Assembly: GCF_009769735.1 (NCBI RefSeq)
Contig: NZ_WSRO01000002.1
Location: 6,807,001-6,871,000 of the forward strand
DNA: 64,000 nt
Direction: 5' to 3'
From: Streptomyces sp. BA2
Lineage (GTDB): Bacteria; Actinomycetota; Actinomycetes; Streptomycetales; Streptomycetaceae
Shown: one piece after another, positions 15,755 through 24,541 of the stretch
Layout: the number at the start of each line of letters is the position of its first letter
Position numbering within the stretch: the first letter of the stretch is position 1
Position numbers and translations under genes: made by a program
Notes under the pieces: model-generated
Database searches by the model: none
What the model was told of the DNA's origin: nothing
Seen by the model: only the letters and a program-made list of their open reading frames with translations

Positions 15755-18658
15755 ATGACCGAGACGACGAGCGGCCCGGCACGAGGTTCCCGAGCCAAGG
15801 GATCCAAGGCCAGCAAGGGTCTGCGTATCGAGCGCATCCATACGACGCCCGGCGTGCATCCGTACGACGAGGTGGTCTGGGAGCGCCGAGACGTCGTCAT
15901 GACCAACTGGCGCGACGGCTCGGTCAACTTCGAGCAGCGTGGCGTCGAGTTCCCCGACTTCTGGTCGGTGAACGCGGTCAACATCGTCACCAGTAAGTAC
16001 TTCCGCGGGGCCGTTGGCACCCCGCAGCGCGAGACCGGCCTCAAGCAGCTGATCGACCGCATCGTGAAGACCTATCGGAAGGCCGGCGAGGACTACAGCT
16101 ACTTCGCCTCGCCCGCCGACGCCGAGATCTTCGAGCACGAGCTGGCGTACGCCCTCCTGCACCAGATCTTCAGCTTCAACTCGCCGGTCTGGTTCAACGT
16201 CGGCACGCCCCAGCCGCAGCAGGTCTCCGCCTGCTTCATCCTGGCCGTCGACGACTCCATGGACTCGATCCTCGACTGGTACAAGGAAGAGGGGATGATC
16301 TTCAAGGGCGGCTCCGGCGCCGGCCTGAACCTCTCCCGTATCCGTTCCTCGAAGGAACTGCTGTCCTCCGGCGGCAACGCCTCGGGGCCGGTCTCCTTCA
16401 TGCGCGGTGCCGACGCTTCCGCAGGAACGATCAAGTCGGGTGGCGCCACGCGCCGCGCGGCCAAGATGGTCATCCTCGATGTCGACCACCCCGACATCGA
16501 GGGCTTCATCGAGACCAAGGTGAAGGAAGAGGAGAAGATCCGCGCCCTGCGTGACGCGGGCTTCGACATGGACCTGGGCGGCGACGACATCACGTCCGTC
16601 CAGTACCAGAACGCCAACAACTCGGTCCGCGTGAACGACACGTTCATGAAGGCGGTCGAGGAGGGCGGCAAGTTCGGGCTGACCTCCCGCATGACGGGCG
16701 ACGTCATCGAGGAGGTCGACGCCAAGTCGCTCTTCCGCAAGATGGCCGAGGCCGCATGGGCCTGTGCCGACCCCGGCATCCAGTACGACGACACCATCAA
16801 CGCCTGGCACACCTGCCCGGAGTCCGGCCGGATCAACGGCTCGAACCCGTGCAGCGAGTACATGCACCTGGACAACACGTCCTGCAACCTCGCCTCGCTG
16901 AACCTGATGAAGTTCCTCAAGGACGACGGCCTGGGCAACCAGTCCTTCGACGCCGAGCGCTTCTCCAAGGTCGTCGAGCTGGTCATCACCGCGATGGACA
17001 TCTCGATCTGCTTCGCGGACTTCCCGACGCAGAAGATCGGCGAGAACACCCGCGCCTTCCGCCAGCTGGGCATCGGCTACGCCAACCTCGGCGCCCTGCT
17101 GATGGCCACCGGTCACGCGTACGACTCCGACGGTGGCCGCTCCCTGGCGGGCGCCATCACCTCCCTGATGACGGGCAGGTCGTACAAGCGTTCCGCCGAG
17201 CTCGCCGCGGTCGTCGGTCCCTACGACGGCTATGCCAAGAACGCCACGCCGCACAAGCGCGTCATGAAGCAGCACGCCGACGCCAACGCCACGGCGCCCC
17301 GTGTGGACGACCTGGACACGCCGATCTGGGCCGCCGCCACGGAGGCCTGGCAGGACGTGATCCGCCTCGGCGAGAAGAACGGTTTCCGTAACTCCCAGGC
17401 GTCCGTCATCGCCCCGACCGGCACCATCGGTCTCGCGATGTCCTGCGACACCACGGGCCTTGAGCCCGACCTCGCCCTGGTCAAGTTCAAGAAGCTCGTC
17501 GGCGGCGGCTCGATGCAGATCGTCAACGGCACCGTGCCGCAGGCCCTGCGTCGCCTGGGCTACCAGGAGGAGCAGATCGAGGCGATCGTCGCCCACATCG
17601 CCGACCACGGCAATGTGATCGACGCCCCCGGTCTGAAGACCGAGCACTACGAGGTCTTCGACTGCGCGATGGGCGAGCGTTCCATCTCCGCGATGGGCCA
17701 CGTCCGGATGATGGCGGCCATCCAGCCGTGGATCTCCGGAGCGCTCTCCAAGACGGTCAACCTCCCGGAGACGGCCACCGTCGAGGACGTCGAAGAGGTC
17801 TACTACGAGGCCTGGAAGATGGGCGTCAAGGCGCTCGCCATCTACCGCGACAACTGCAAGGTCGGCCAGCCCCTCTCCGCCAAGAAGAAGGAGAAGGAGA
17901 AGGCCGAGGTCACCGAGAAGACCGAGGACACGATCCGTGCCGCGGTCGAGAAGGTGGTCGAGTACCGCCCCGTCCGCAAGCGCCTTCCCAAGGGCCGTCC
18001 GGGGATCACCACCTCCTTCACCGTGGGTGGCGCCGAGGGCTACATGACCGCCAACTCCTACCCGGACGACGGTCTCGGTGAGGTCTTCCTGAAGATGTCC
18101 AAGCAGGGCTCGACCCTCGCGGGCATGATGGACGCCTTCTCGATCGCGGTCTCCGTGGGCCTGCAGTACGGCGTTCCGCTGGAGACGTACGTCTCCAAGT
18201 TCACGAACATGCGCTTCGAGCCGGCCGGCATGACGGACGACCCGGACGTGCGGATGGCGCAGTCGATCGTCGACTACATCTTCCGCCGCCTGGCGCTGGA
18301 CTTCCTGCCCTTCGAGACCCGCTCCGCGCTCGGCATCCACTCGGCCGAGGAGCGTCAGCGTCACCTGGAGACCGGTTCGTACGAGCCGTCCATGGACGAC
18401 TCGGACGTCGACGTCGAGGGGCTGGCCCAGTCAGCTCCGCGGCAGCCCGAGGTCCTGAAGGCGGTCGCCACGCCGAAGGCCCAGGCCGAGGCCGAGAAGC
18501 CCGCTCCGCAGCAGGCGCACACCAGCGCCGAGCTCGTCGAGATGCAGCTGGGCATCCAGGCCGACGCGCCGCTGTGCTTCTCCTGCGGGACGAAGATGCA
18601 GCGGGCCGGCTCCTGCTACATCTGCGAGGGCTGCGGCTCGACCAGCGGTTGCAGCTGA
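15755..18658 (+). CDS. nrdJ: Class II (adenosylcobalamin-dependent) ribonucleoside-diphosphate reductase
   Basis: 967 residues from ATG at 15755, with AGGGAGG four bases upstream; the open frame extends 33 codons higher but without support. The enzyme reduces ribonucleotides to deoxyribonucleotides using B12 and works with or without oxygen. Seen are the specificity and active-site loops ACFILAVDDSMDS, INGSNPCSEY with DNTSCNLASLNL, and APTGTIGLAMSCDTTG. A Lys/Glu-rich linker near residue 710 (KKKEKEKAEVTEKTED) precedes the C-terminal part, and the last 30 residues form a zinc-ribbon-like CFSCG..CYICEGCG..C that carries the shuttle cysteines. Cotranscription with nrdR is likely (135-bp gap). 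Confidence 0.97.
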   Translation: MTETTSGPARGSRAKGSKASKGLRIERIHTTPGVHPYDEVVWERRDVVMTNWRDGSVNFEQRGVEFPDFWSVNAVNIVTSKYFRGAVGTPQRETGLKQLIDRIVKTYRKAGEDYSYFASPADAEIFEHELAYALLHQIFSFNSPVWFNVGTPQPQQVSACFILAVDDSMDSILDWYKEEGMIFKGGSGAGLNLSRIRSSKELLSSGGNASGPVSFMRGADASAGTIKSGGATRRAAKMVILDVDHPDIEGFIETKVKEEEKIRALRDAGFDMDLGGDDITSVQYQNANNSVRVNDTFMKAVEEGGKFGLTSRMTGDVIEEVDAKSLFRKMAEAAWACADPGIQYDDTINAWHTCPESGRINGSNPCSEYMHLDNTSCNLASLNLMKFLKDDGLGNQSFDAERFSKVVELVITAMDISICFADFPTQKIGENTRAFRQLGIGYANLGALLMATGHAYDSDGGRSLAGAITSLMTGRSYKRSAELAAVVGPYDGYAKNATPHKRVMKQHADANATAPRVDDLDTPIWAAATEAWQDVIRLGEKNGFRNSQASVIAPTGTIGLAMSCDTTGLEPDLALVKFKKLVGGGSMQIVNGTVPQALRRLGYQEEQIEAIVAHIADHGNVIDAPGLKTEHYEVFDCAMGERSISAMGHVRMMAAIQPWISGALSKTVNLPETATVEDVEEVYYEAWKMGVKALAIYRDNCKVGQPLSAKKKEKEKAEVTEKTEDTIRAAVEKVVEYRPVRKRLPKGRPGITTSFTVGGAEGYMTANSYPDDGLGEVFLKMSKQGSTLAGMMDAFSIAVSVGLQYGVPLETYVSKFTNMRFEPAGMTDDPDVRMAQSIVDYIFRRLALDFLPFETRSALGIHSAEERQRHLETGSYEPSMDDSDVDVEGLAQSAPRQPEVLKAVATPKAQAEAEKPAPQQAHTSAELVEMQLGIQADAPLCFSCGTKMQRAGSCYICEGCGSTSGCS

Positions 18659-18672
18659 TCGCTGACCTAGCC

Positions 18673-18718
18673 CGGTGAGGGGTTGGCGGAGCCGGAAGGC
18701 TCCGCCAACCCCTCACCG
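18673..18718. terminator. Strong bidirectional hairpin between nrdJ and terD
   Basis: A perfect 21-bp stem (18673-18693 with 18698-18718) with GGAA loop lies between the convergent stop codons. Confidence 0.9.
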
Positions 18719-18723
18719 CGTTC

Positions 18724-19251
18724 TCAGAGTTCGCCGCCCATCAGCGCGGCGAAGGACGTCGGGTCGGCGTCGAACCCGCGGATGATCTCGCGGAAGGACC
18801 ACGCGCCCGACTCGTCCCGGGTGAACTCGGCGATGGTGGCCGCCGTGGACCCGGAGACTCCGGAGAGGTCGCTGAGGGCGAGGTCCGTGTATCCATGGCG
18901 GATGCGTACCGAGGTGTTCGGGATGTCGCCGAACACCTTCTCCCCCTCGTGGGGCTGTATGGCCACACCGACCACCACGCGCGCGTACGTGGCCGCGAGC
19001 CGGCCGAGCTCCAGGGTCATGACCTCGTCGAAACCGAAGCCCTGTCCTGTCTTGCTGTCCCTGTTGAGGGTGATCGTCCCGTCGGGGGCGCGGCTGTCGA
19101 AATGCACCAGGTATGCGGGGCTGTCGTACGGAGCGCCCGCCGTGTAGGTCGCGGCGATGATGTCGAGATCGTGCGACGGCGAGCCCAGAGGGCTCGGATC
19201 CCACTTGAGCCCGACCTCGACCTTCTCAATTCCCTTGCTGACACTGCTCAC
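18724..19251 (-). CDS. TerD-family calcium-binding stress protein
   Basis: 175 residues from GTG at 19251 with GAGGAGGG upstream. TerD-domain proteins bind calcium, are common in many copies in Streptomyces, and are linked to tellurite resistance, stress and development; the molecular role is unclear. The fold signature is GLKWDPSPLGSPSHDLDIIAATY, the acidic DLD being the metal site, followed by GQGFGFDEVMTLEL and a C-terminal SFREIIRGF. It stands alone, convergent with nrdJ and divergent from the N-acetyltransferase gene. The first part LKWDPSPLGSPSHDLD is closer to the Streptomyces single-domain TerD/SCP-like set than to ter operon members. Confidence 0.85.
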   Translation of the reverse strand: MSSVSKGIEKVEVGLKWDPSPLGSPSHDLDIIAATYTAGAPYDSPAYLVHFDSRAPDGTITLNRDSKTGQGFGFDEVMTLELGRLAATYARVVVGVAIQPHEGEKVFGDIPNTSVRIRHGYTDLALSDLSGVSGSTAATIAEFTRDESGAWSFREIIRGFDADPTSFAALMGGEL

Positions 19252-19399
19252 CAGAGATCCCCCTCCTCGTAGTCCCCGCTGACGCCGGTGCTCTAGGCAT
19301 GTCCAACAGACACGCTACGACGCATGACTGACATCACTGAAGTTCGCCGGTCGGAAAGGCTGTTCGCGTGCCGGCACAGTCCTGTGGATCATTGGCCGC

Positions 19400-20140
19400 A
19401 TGACATGGAACGGGGAAGAACTGGACATCGACGCCTACTTGGCCAGAGTCGGCCACGAAGGGGAGGCGAAGCCCGACTTCGACACCCTCCGTGCGCTCCA
19501 CCGGGCCCATGTGGCGTCGATCCCCTTCGAGAACCTGGAGATGATGCTCGGCCGGCCCGTACCGCTGGACCTGGGGGCACTCCAGGACAAACTGCTGCGG
19601 CAGCGCAGAGGCGGCTATTGCTACGAGCAGAACCTCCTGTTCGCCGCCGCGCTGGACCGGATCGGATTCGCCGTCACGGGTCTCGGCGCCGAAGGGCTGC
19701 TCGAACCGATCCCTCTGGGGGACGAGGGGGACGAGGGGGACGTACGGCAGGACGTGCGACAAGGAGAGTGGCGGTTCGGGATCGTCCAGGAATCAAACGG
19801 TGCGCGGGTGTTGCGGACCGAGCACAAGGGCGGCTGGTTCGATCTCTACGAATACACGCTGGAAGAACGCCTTCCCGTCGACTACGTAGTCATGAACCAC
19901 TACACATCGACCCACCCCATGTCGTCGTTCATCCGCCGACCGGTGATCCAGAGGGCCGCTCCGGAGGCGCGCCGTACCTTGGTCGGCGAGCACCTGACGG
20001 TGACGCGACCGGACGGCACATCGGACGAACGCGACGTATCCGTCGAGGAGTTGGGGGATGTGCTCGACCGTGAGTTCGGTATTGAACTGAGCGCCGATGA
20101 TCGTGCCGAGCTGATCCGGGCGCACTACGCCGGAGCGTGA
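19400..20140 (+). CDS. Arylamine N-acetyltransferase, internally deleted and probably inactive
   Basis: 246 residues. The N-terminal half is a classical NAT: FDTLRALHRAHVASIPFENLEMMLGRP and the nucleophile Cys74 in RRGGYCYEQNLLFAAALDRIGF. Active NATs use a Cys-His-Asp triad whose His (THM-like motif) and Asp (DVGFG) lie in a stretch of about 35-40 residues after this. Here AVTGLGAEG runs directly into LLEPIPL, which in active enzymes follows DVGFG; that whole stretch is absent and the frame stays open. At 246 residues it is shorter than the usual 270-280. Either the enzyme is catalytically dead or this is a young in-frame-deleted pseudogene; a sequencing or assembly deletion must be excluded. 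No strong ribosome site precedes the ATG. Confidence 0.75.
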   Translation: MTWNGEELDIDAYLARVGHEGEAKPDFDTLRALHRAHVASIPFENLEMMLGRPVPLDLGALQDKLLRQRRGGYCYEQNLLFAAALDRIGFAVTGLGAEGLLEPIPLGDEGDEGDVRQDVRQGEWRFGIVQESNGARVLRTEHKGGWFDLYEYTLEERLPVDYVVMNHYTSTHPMSSFIRRPVIQRAAPEARRTLVGEHLTVTRPDGTSDERDVSVEELGDVLDREFGIELSADDRAELIRAHYAGA

Positions 20141-20173
20141 CCCGGGCCACGCTCGGCGCCGTACGATGGCGCG

Positions 20174-20779
20174 GTGCTGGTCAAGTGGATTCGCTGCACC
20201 GTGGTGGACCGACGGGGGTTCGAGCGGGGACAGCGAAAGTGGGCGGGGCTTCTGGGGGAGCCGGGGTTCCGGGGACAGGGCGGGGGGTGGAGTCGGGAGC
20301 GGCCGGGCGTGGCGCACGTCTTCGGCTTCTGGGAGAGCCGGGCCTTCTACGACTCCTTCATGGCACGCTCCCACGACCGGCTCGCCACCGCGCAGTCAGG
20401 CACCTTCAAGGACATCCAGATCAAGCTCTTCGACCACCGTTTCGACGTGAAGACGGGCTTCGAGCCGCGCTTCACGGACGCCGACGTGGTGCGGGTGGCG
20501 CACTGCCGGGTCCATGAGGCGAGGGTGGAGCACTTCGCGCTCATGCAGGAGAAGGTCTGGAACCCGGCGATGGCGGGCTCTCCGGGGATGGTGCGCGGGC
20601 TCTTCGGCGAGGCGCCCGGGCACGAGTTCCTCGTCCTTTCGATGTGGCTGTCGGCCGCCGAGCACGGCAAGTACCGCAGGGAACGGGTGGAGCGCCTCTC
20701 GCTGCGGGCCCAGACGGAGGCCGATGTCGCGGCGCTGGCCGGTGACATCGTGGAACTCGAGCCGTCGTGGACAGTGTGA
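20174..20779 (+). CDS. DUF4937 (YdbC-like) protein with two ferredoxin-like halves
   Basis: 201 residues from GTG at 20174, only 33 bp after the preceding gene. The N-terminal half (MLVKWIRCTVVDRRGFERGQRKWAGL..FWESRAFYDSFM) is the DUF4937 type; the second half (VVRVAHCRVHEARVEHFALMQEKVWNPAM..FLVLSMW) looks like a related alpha/beta half, together resembling dimeric antibiotic-biosynthesis-monooxygenase folds. No function is established that I know of and no catalytic residues can be named. It could be a small-molecule-binding or heme-type protein. Family call moderate, function unknown. Confidence 0.65.
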   Translation: MLVKWIRCTVVDRRGFERGQRKWAGLLGEPGFRGQGGGWSRERPGVAHVFGFWESRAFYDSFMARSHDRLATAQSGTFKDIQIKLFDHRFDVKTGFEPRFTDADVVRVAHCRVHEARVEHFALMQEKVWNPAMAGSPGMVRGLFGEAPGHEFLVLSMWLSAAEHGKYRRERVERLSLRAQTEADVAALAGDIVELEPSWTV

Positions 20780-20908
20780 CGCCGCGCGCGGTGACCTGCC
20801 GCGCGTAAGGGCGCGACCGGCGTCGCGGGCCGCGGCCGCATACGCCGGATGGAGCCCGTACGGCCGACCGGTTGAGCCGCCGGGGAGGGCCCGATCTAGG
20901 GTTTCCAT

Positions 20909-21568
20909 ATGGCACGTCCGCAGCGCATCTTCCTTGTCCGGCACGGCGAGTCGGCCGGAAACGCCGACGACACCGTGTACGAACGCGAACCCGACCACGC
21001 GCTGGCGCTCACCGAGAAGGGGTGGCGGCAGGCGGACGAGACGGGCGAGCAGCTACGGGAGGCCGTCGGCCTGGAGCGGGTGAGTGTGTACGTCTCGCCC
21101 TACCGCCGCACCCACGAGACCTTCCGGGCCATGCGGCTCGACCCCGACCTCGTGCGGATCCGCGAGGAGCCGCGGCTGCGGGAGCAGGACTGGGGGAACT
21201 GGCAGGACAGGGACGACGTCAGACTGCAGAAGGCGTACCGCGACGCGTACGGGCACTTCTTCTACCGCTTTGCCCAGGGCGAGTCCGGGGCCGACGTGTA
21301 CGACAGGGTGGGCGCGTTCCTGGAGAGCCTCTACCGCAGCTTCGAGGCTCCGGACCATCCGCCGAACGTTCTCCTCGTCACCCACGGCCTGACCATGCGG
21401 CTGTTCTGCATGCGCTGGTTCCACTGGTCGGTGGCGGAGTTCGAGTCGCTGTCGAATCCCGGGAACGGCGAGATGCGGACGCTGGTGCTCGGCGAAGACG
21501 GCAAGTACACACTGGACCGGCCGTTCGAACGCTGGCGCGAGCCCGAACCGTACGGCGTCACCGGATAG
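20909..21568 (+). CDS. Histidine phosphatase superfamily protein (phosphoglycerate mutase-like)
   Basis: 219 residues. The phosphoenzyme motif VRHGES (Arg11-His12-Gly13) opens the protein, with LTEKGWRQADETGEQL, SPYRRTHETF, REQDWGNWQ and VTHGLTMR completing the branch-1 histidine phosphatase active site (two Arg, two His, one Glu). Substrate cannot be deduced; such proteins act on sugar phosphates, small phosphoesters or phosphoproteins. It is 30 bp upstream of the ADP-ribosylglycohydrolase, and the two are probably cotranscribed, which suggests a nucleotide or phospho-ADP-ribose clean-up role, but this is inference. Confidence 0.85.
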   Translation: MARPQRIFLVRHGESAGNADDTVYEREPDHALALTEKGWRQADETGEQLREAVGLERVSVYVSPYRRTHETFRAMRLDPDLVRIREEPRLREQDWGNWQDRDDVRLQKAYRDAYGHFFYRFAQGESGADVYDRVGAFLESLYRSFEAPDHPPNVLLVTHGLTMRLFCMRWFHWSVAEFESLSNPGNGEMRTLVLGEDGKYTLDRPFERWREPEPYGVTG

Positions 21569-21586
21569 GGCGGCGTCACCGGATAG
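21553..21586. repeat. 16-bp direct repeat spanning a stop codon
   Basis: CGGCGTCACCGGATAG occurs at 21553-21568, where it ends in the stop codon of the histidine phosphatase, and again at 21571-21586 (18-bp period). Confidence 0.9.
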
Positions 21587-21598
21587 AGTGGCAGAGCG

Positions 21599-22507
21599 AT
21601 GACCGCTGACTCCTCTCCCGACCGGCGCCTGGCCCGCGCTCTGGCCAGCCTGCGTGGACTGGCGGTGGGGGACGCGCTGGGCTCTCAGTTCTTCGTGCCC
21701 GCGAACTACCCGCTGCTGAAGCGCCGGGAAGCGCCCCCAGGCCCCTGGCAGTGGACCGACGACACCGAGATGGCCTGCTCCGTGCTCGCGGTCCTGGTTC
21801 GGCACGACCGGATCGACCAGGACGCGCTCGCCCTCTCCTTCGCCGAGCACCATGACTTCGACCGCGGCTACGGCCCCGCCGTGAACCGTCTGCTCAGGCA
21901 GGTCCGGGAAGGCGGGGACTGGCGGGAGCTGGCCTCCGCGCTGTTCAAGGGGCAGGGCTCCTGGGGCAACGGAGCTGCCATGCGGATCGCCCCGCTCGGC
22001 GCCTGGTACGCGGACGATCCGGAGCAGGCGACGCACCAGGCGGAGATCTCCGCGTACCCCACGCACCAGCACCGTGAGGCGGTCGTGGGAGCCATGGCGG
22101 TGGCCGCCGCCGCGGCGCTGACCGCCGACTCCGCGGGGCCGCCCGCACCGAAGGCGCTGCTGGACGGCGTCATCGACCTCGTGCCCCGCAGCGCCGTGGG
22201 GGCGGGGCTCCGTCGCGCTCGGGACATGCTCGACTACGGGGACGCGGCCACGGTCGCCGCGGTGCTTGGCTGCGGCCGCCGCACGACGGCTCATGACACG
22301 GTGCCGTTCGCGCTGTGGTCGGCCGCCCGTGGCCTCGGCGCCTATGAGCGCGCCATCTGGTCAACCGCCCAGGTGGGCGGCGACATGGACACGACCTGCG
22401 CCATCGTGGGCGGAGTGGTCGCTTCCGGCGAGGGCGGGGCGCCTTCGGGGGAGTGGCTGGAGCGGACCGAGGAGTTGCCCGGCTGGGTGCCGGTCACTAC
22501 GGGCTGA
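21599..22507 (+). CDS. ADP-ribosylglycohydrolase (DraG-like)
   Basis: 302 residues from ATG at 21599. The family removes ADP-ribose from proteins or small acceptors using two metal ions. Metal-binding motifs are WTDDTEM (residues 52-58) and VGGDMDTTCAIVGG near 260-270, with the conserved GLAVGDALG start and GNGAAMRIAPLG in the middle; all key acidic residues are present. In Streptomyces such enzymes occur in many copies. The partner transferase is not in this window. It follows the histidine phosphatase closely and precedes a polytopic membrane protein by 240 bp. Confidence 0.9.
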   Translation: MTADSSPDRRLARALASLRGLAVGDALGSQFFVPANYPLLKRREAPPGPWQWTDDTEMACSVLAVLVRHDRIDQDALALSFAEHHDFDRGYGPAVNRLLRQVREGGDWRELASALFKGQGSWGNGAAMRIAPLGAWYADDPEQATHQAEISAYPTHQHREAVVGAMAVAAAAALTADSAGPPAPKALLDGVIDLVPRSAVGAGLRRARDMLDYGDAATVAAVLGCGRRTTAHDTVPFALWSAARGLGAYERAIWSTAQVGGDMDTTCAIVGGVVASGEGGAPSGEWLERTEELPGWVPVTTG

Positions 22508-22689
22508 CCAGGGGTTCCGGCGTGACTGTCACGGTCATGCCACAGCATGGCCGATGCGGGGGCCGTCGACGGTCTCGCGGCTACTCTTTCCGGCAGGCCG
22601 CAAGTTGATCATGACTTGCGTGTCCTCAACGAGATGCCGGTTCGCCCGGCGGCCCCGCCACGCGTGCGTGCCGTCTGCTGCACATGTGC

Positions 22690-22734
22690 ACATGCGGATG
22701 CTGCACGTGCGGATGCTGTACGTGCGGACCGGCC
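22690..22734. repeat. 15-bp imperfect tandem repeat upstream of DUF4153-type gene
   Basis: CATGCGGATGCTGCA, CGTGCGGATGCTGTA and a partial third CGTGCGGA follow each other in the untranslated region before the GTG at 22748; a palindromic GTGCACATGTGCAC-like stretch precedes them. Confidence 0.6.
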
Positions 22735-22747
22735 GGGAGGGGGTCCC

Positions 22748-24400
22748 GTGTCCGAAACAGCGTCCACGCCTGAGCCATCAGATGGGGAAGATTCACCAGC
22801 AGATTCAGCAAGAGATTCGGTCAGAGATTCAGTAAGAGATTCAGCAGGAGAACCGCTGAGGCGCCCTCGAGCGGAGAGCGGCCCACGGCCTCATCCCGAC
22901 TGGGCGTACCCGGGTGGCGGGTACAAGCACGAGCCGTTGCTGGCCGACCTGCGGGCAGATCCGCCCGCCCCGGTCCGGACGGGCACGCTCGGCGCGGTGC
23001 TCGCGACCGGCCTGCTGAGCATGCTGCTGCTCGGCGACGGGCTCGCGATCAACCTGCTGATCGTCGCCGTGCCGGCCGCCCTCGCCGCGTACTTCTCCGC
23101 CGAGCAGGCCGGTCGCAGGCCGCGCCCATGGACGCTGACCTGGGCGGCCGGTGGCCTCGCGCTGCTTGCCGTGCCCGCGCTGCGGGACGCGGGCTGGCCC
23201 TCGTTCCTCGCCATCGTCTCCGCCATTGCTCTGGGCTCGCTCGCGCTGCACGGCTGCCGTACCTGGCCCGGCGTGCTGCTCGGGCCGATCGGTCTCTTCG
23301 AAGCGGTGCTCTCCGGCCTTGGCTGGGGCTGGCGCGGGGCGCGGAGCCGGGCGAGCGGGTCCCGGAGCGGCCCCGTGCTGCGGGCGGTCGCGGTGACCGC
23401 CGTGCTGCTGCTGGTCTTCGGTGCGCTGTTCGCCGGGGCCGATGCCGCCTTCGCGGGGCTCCTGGGCGATCTGATGCCCGACGCCTCCGTTGCCGACGGG
23501 CCGTGGCGTCTGCTGCTCTTCGCGGTCGGTGTCGTCGGAGCGCTCGCCGCGGCTCGCACCGCTGCCGCTCCCGTGCGCTGGGACCGGCTCGTCGTAGGTC
23601 CCGGCCGTGAGCGGGGCCGCGTCGAGTGGGCGTTGCCGCTGATCGTCTTGAACCTGCTGTTCGCGGCGTTCAACGCGGTGCAGTTGGCCGTGCTCTTCGG
23701 CGGGTACGACGCGGTCCTTGAGAAGACCGACCTCTCGTACTCCGCGTATGCGCGCCAGGGCTTCTGGCAGCTGCTCCTCGCCACGCTGCTCACCCTGGTC
23801 GTCATCGTCCTCGCCCTGCGCTGGGCGCCGCGGGCCGGGGCACGCGACCGAGGTCTGGTGCGGGCTGTGCTCGGCACGCTGTGCGCCCTCACGCTTGTCG
23901 TCGTCGCGTCGGCGGTGCGGCGCATGGACATGTACGTCGAGGCATACGGCCTGACCAGACTGCGTGTCTCGGTCGTGGCCGTGGAGCTCTGGCTCGGCGT
24001 GGTCATCGTGCTGATCATGGCGGCCGGGGTGTGGGGAACCCGCTGGCTGCCGCGCGCCGTCGCCGCGAGTGCCGCGGCCGGTGTGCTGGCCTTCGGACTC
24101 CTCTCGCCCGACGGCCTCATCGCCGAGCGCAATGTCCAGCGTTACGAGGACACCGGGAAGTTCGACCTGGAGTACGCGCGCGGGCTGTCCGCCGATGCCG
24201 CCCCGGCCGTCGACGGACTGCCGGAGCCGTTGCGCTCCTGCGCCCTTGAGGGCATCGCGAAGGGCCTCGGGTCCGAGCGTGGCCCTTGGTACGCCACCAG
24301 CCTCGGGGAGGCGAGGGCCAGAGAGATCATCGAGGACCGGCCGCCCACGGCACCCTCGGCGGGCTGTGCACGCACCGGCGAGGAGACCTCGTACCGCTGA
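22748..24400 (+). CDS. DUF4153/DUF4173-type polytopic membrane protein
   Basis: 550 residues from GTG at 22748, chosen because GGGAGGGGG lies four bases upstream; the frame is open 67 codons higher but those codons are unlike protein. The N-terminal 60 residues are hydrophilic with an in-frame 12-bp repeat giving DSARDSVRDSVRDSAG. About ten to eleven hydrophobic segments follow, for example VLATGLLSMLLLGDGLAINLL, VEWALPLIVLNLLFAAFNAVQLAVLF and LLATLLTLVVIVLAL. The YSAYARQGFWQLL and RRMDMYVEAYGLT motifs are characteristic of the DUF4173 family, which has no proven function. A C-terminal soluble tail of about 90 residues includes CALEGIAKGLGSERGPWYATSLGEARAREII. It is probably expressed with an upstream promoter of its own. 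Confidence 0.8.
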   Translation: MSETASTPEPSDGEDSPADSARDSVRDSVRDSAGEPLRRPRAESGPRPHPDWAYPGGGYKHEPLLADLRADPPAPVRTGTLGAVLATGLLSMLLLGDGLAINLLIVAVPAALAAYFSAEQAGRRPRPWTLTWAAGGLALLAVPALRDAGWPSFLAIVSAIALGSLALHGCRTWPGVLLGPIGLFEAVLSGLGWGWRGARSRASGSRSGPVLRAVAVTAVLLLVFGALFAGADAAFAGLLGDLMPDASVADGPWRLLLFAVGVVGALAAARTAAAPVRWDRLVVGPGRERGRVEWALPLIVLNLLFAAFNAVQLAVLFGGYDAVLEKTDLSYSAYARQGFWQLLLATLLTLVVIVLALRWAPRAGARDRGLVRAVLGTLCALTLVVVASAVRRMDMYVEAYGLTRLRVSVVAVELWLGVVIVLIMAAGVWGTRWLPRAVAASAAAGVLAFGLLSPDGLIAERNVQRYEDTGKFDLEYARGLSADAAPAVDGLPEPLRSCALEGIAKGLGSERGPWYATSLGEARAREIIEDRPPTAPSAGCARTGEETSYR

Positions 24401-24424
24401 GTCGCTTGTGATCGGCTATGGCGA

Positions 24425-24464
24425 CGGAGGGGGGCGGTGGCGAGCTCCCGGGCCGCCCCCTCCG
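24425..24464. terminator. Bulged hairpin between DUF4153-type gene and MFS gene
   Basis: CGGAGGGGGGCGG (24425-24437) pairs with CCGCCCCCTCCG (24453-24464) with one bulged G. It lies between convergent genes. Confidence 0.5.
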
Positions 24465-24500
24465 CCGTCGTGGCCGACCCGGTACGTACGCCACGGTGCA

Positions 24501-24534
24501 GCACGCACGCACGCACGTACGTACGCACGTACGC
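24501..24534. repeat. CGCA/CGTA tetranucleotide tract
   Basis: The stretch reads as repeated ACGC units changing to ACGT units, ending just before the MFS stop codon at 24542. It can fold on itself because ACGT is palindromic. Confidence 0.7.
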
Positions 24535-24541
24535 CCCCGTG

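Noticed and set aside
19260..19399. Possible small gene between terD and the N-acetyltransferase gene
   Set aside because: No frame with a start and ribosome site of useful length.
22521..22533. Palindrome CGTGACTGTCACG after the ADP-ribosylglycohydrolase
   Set aside because: Short, one copy, and no partner in the promoter region; could be chance.
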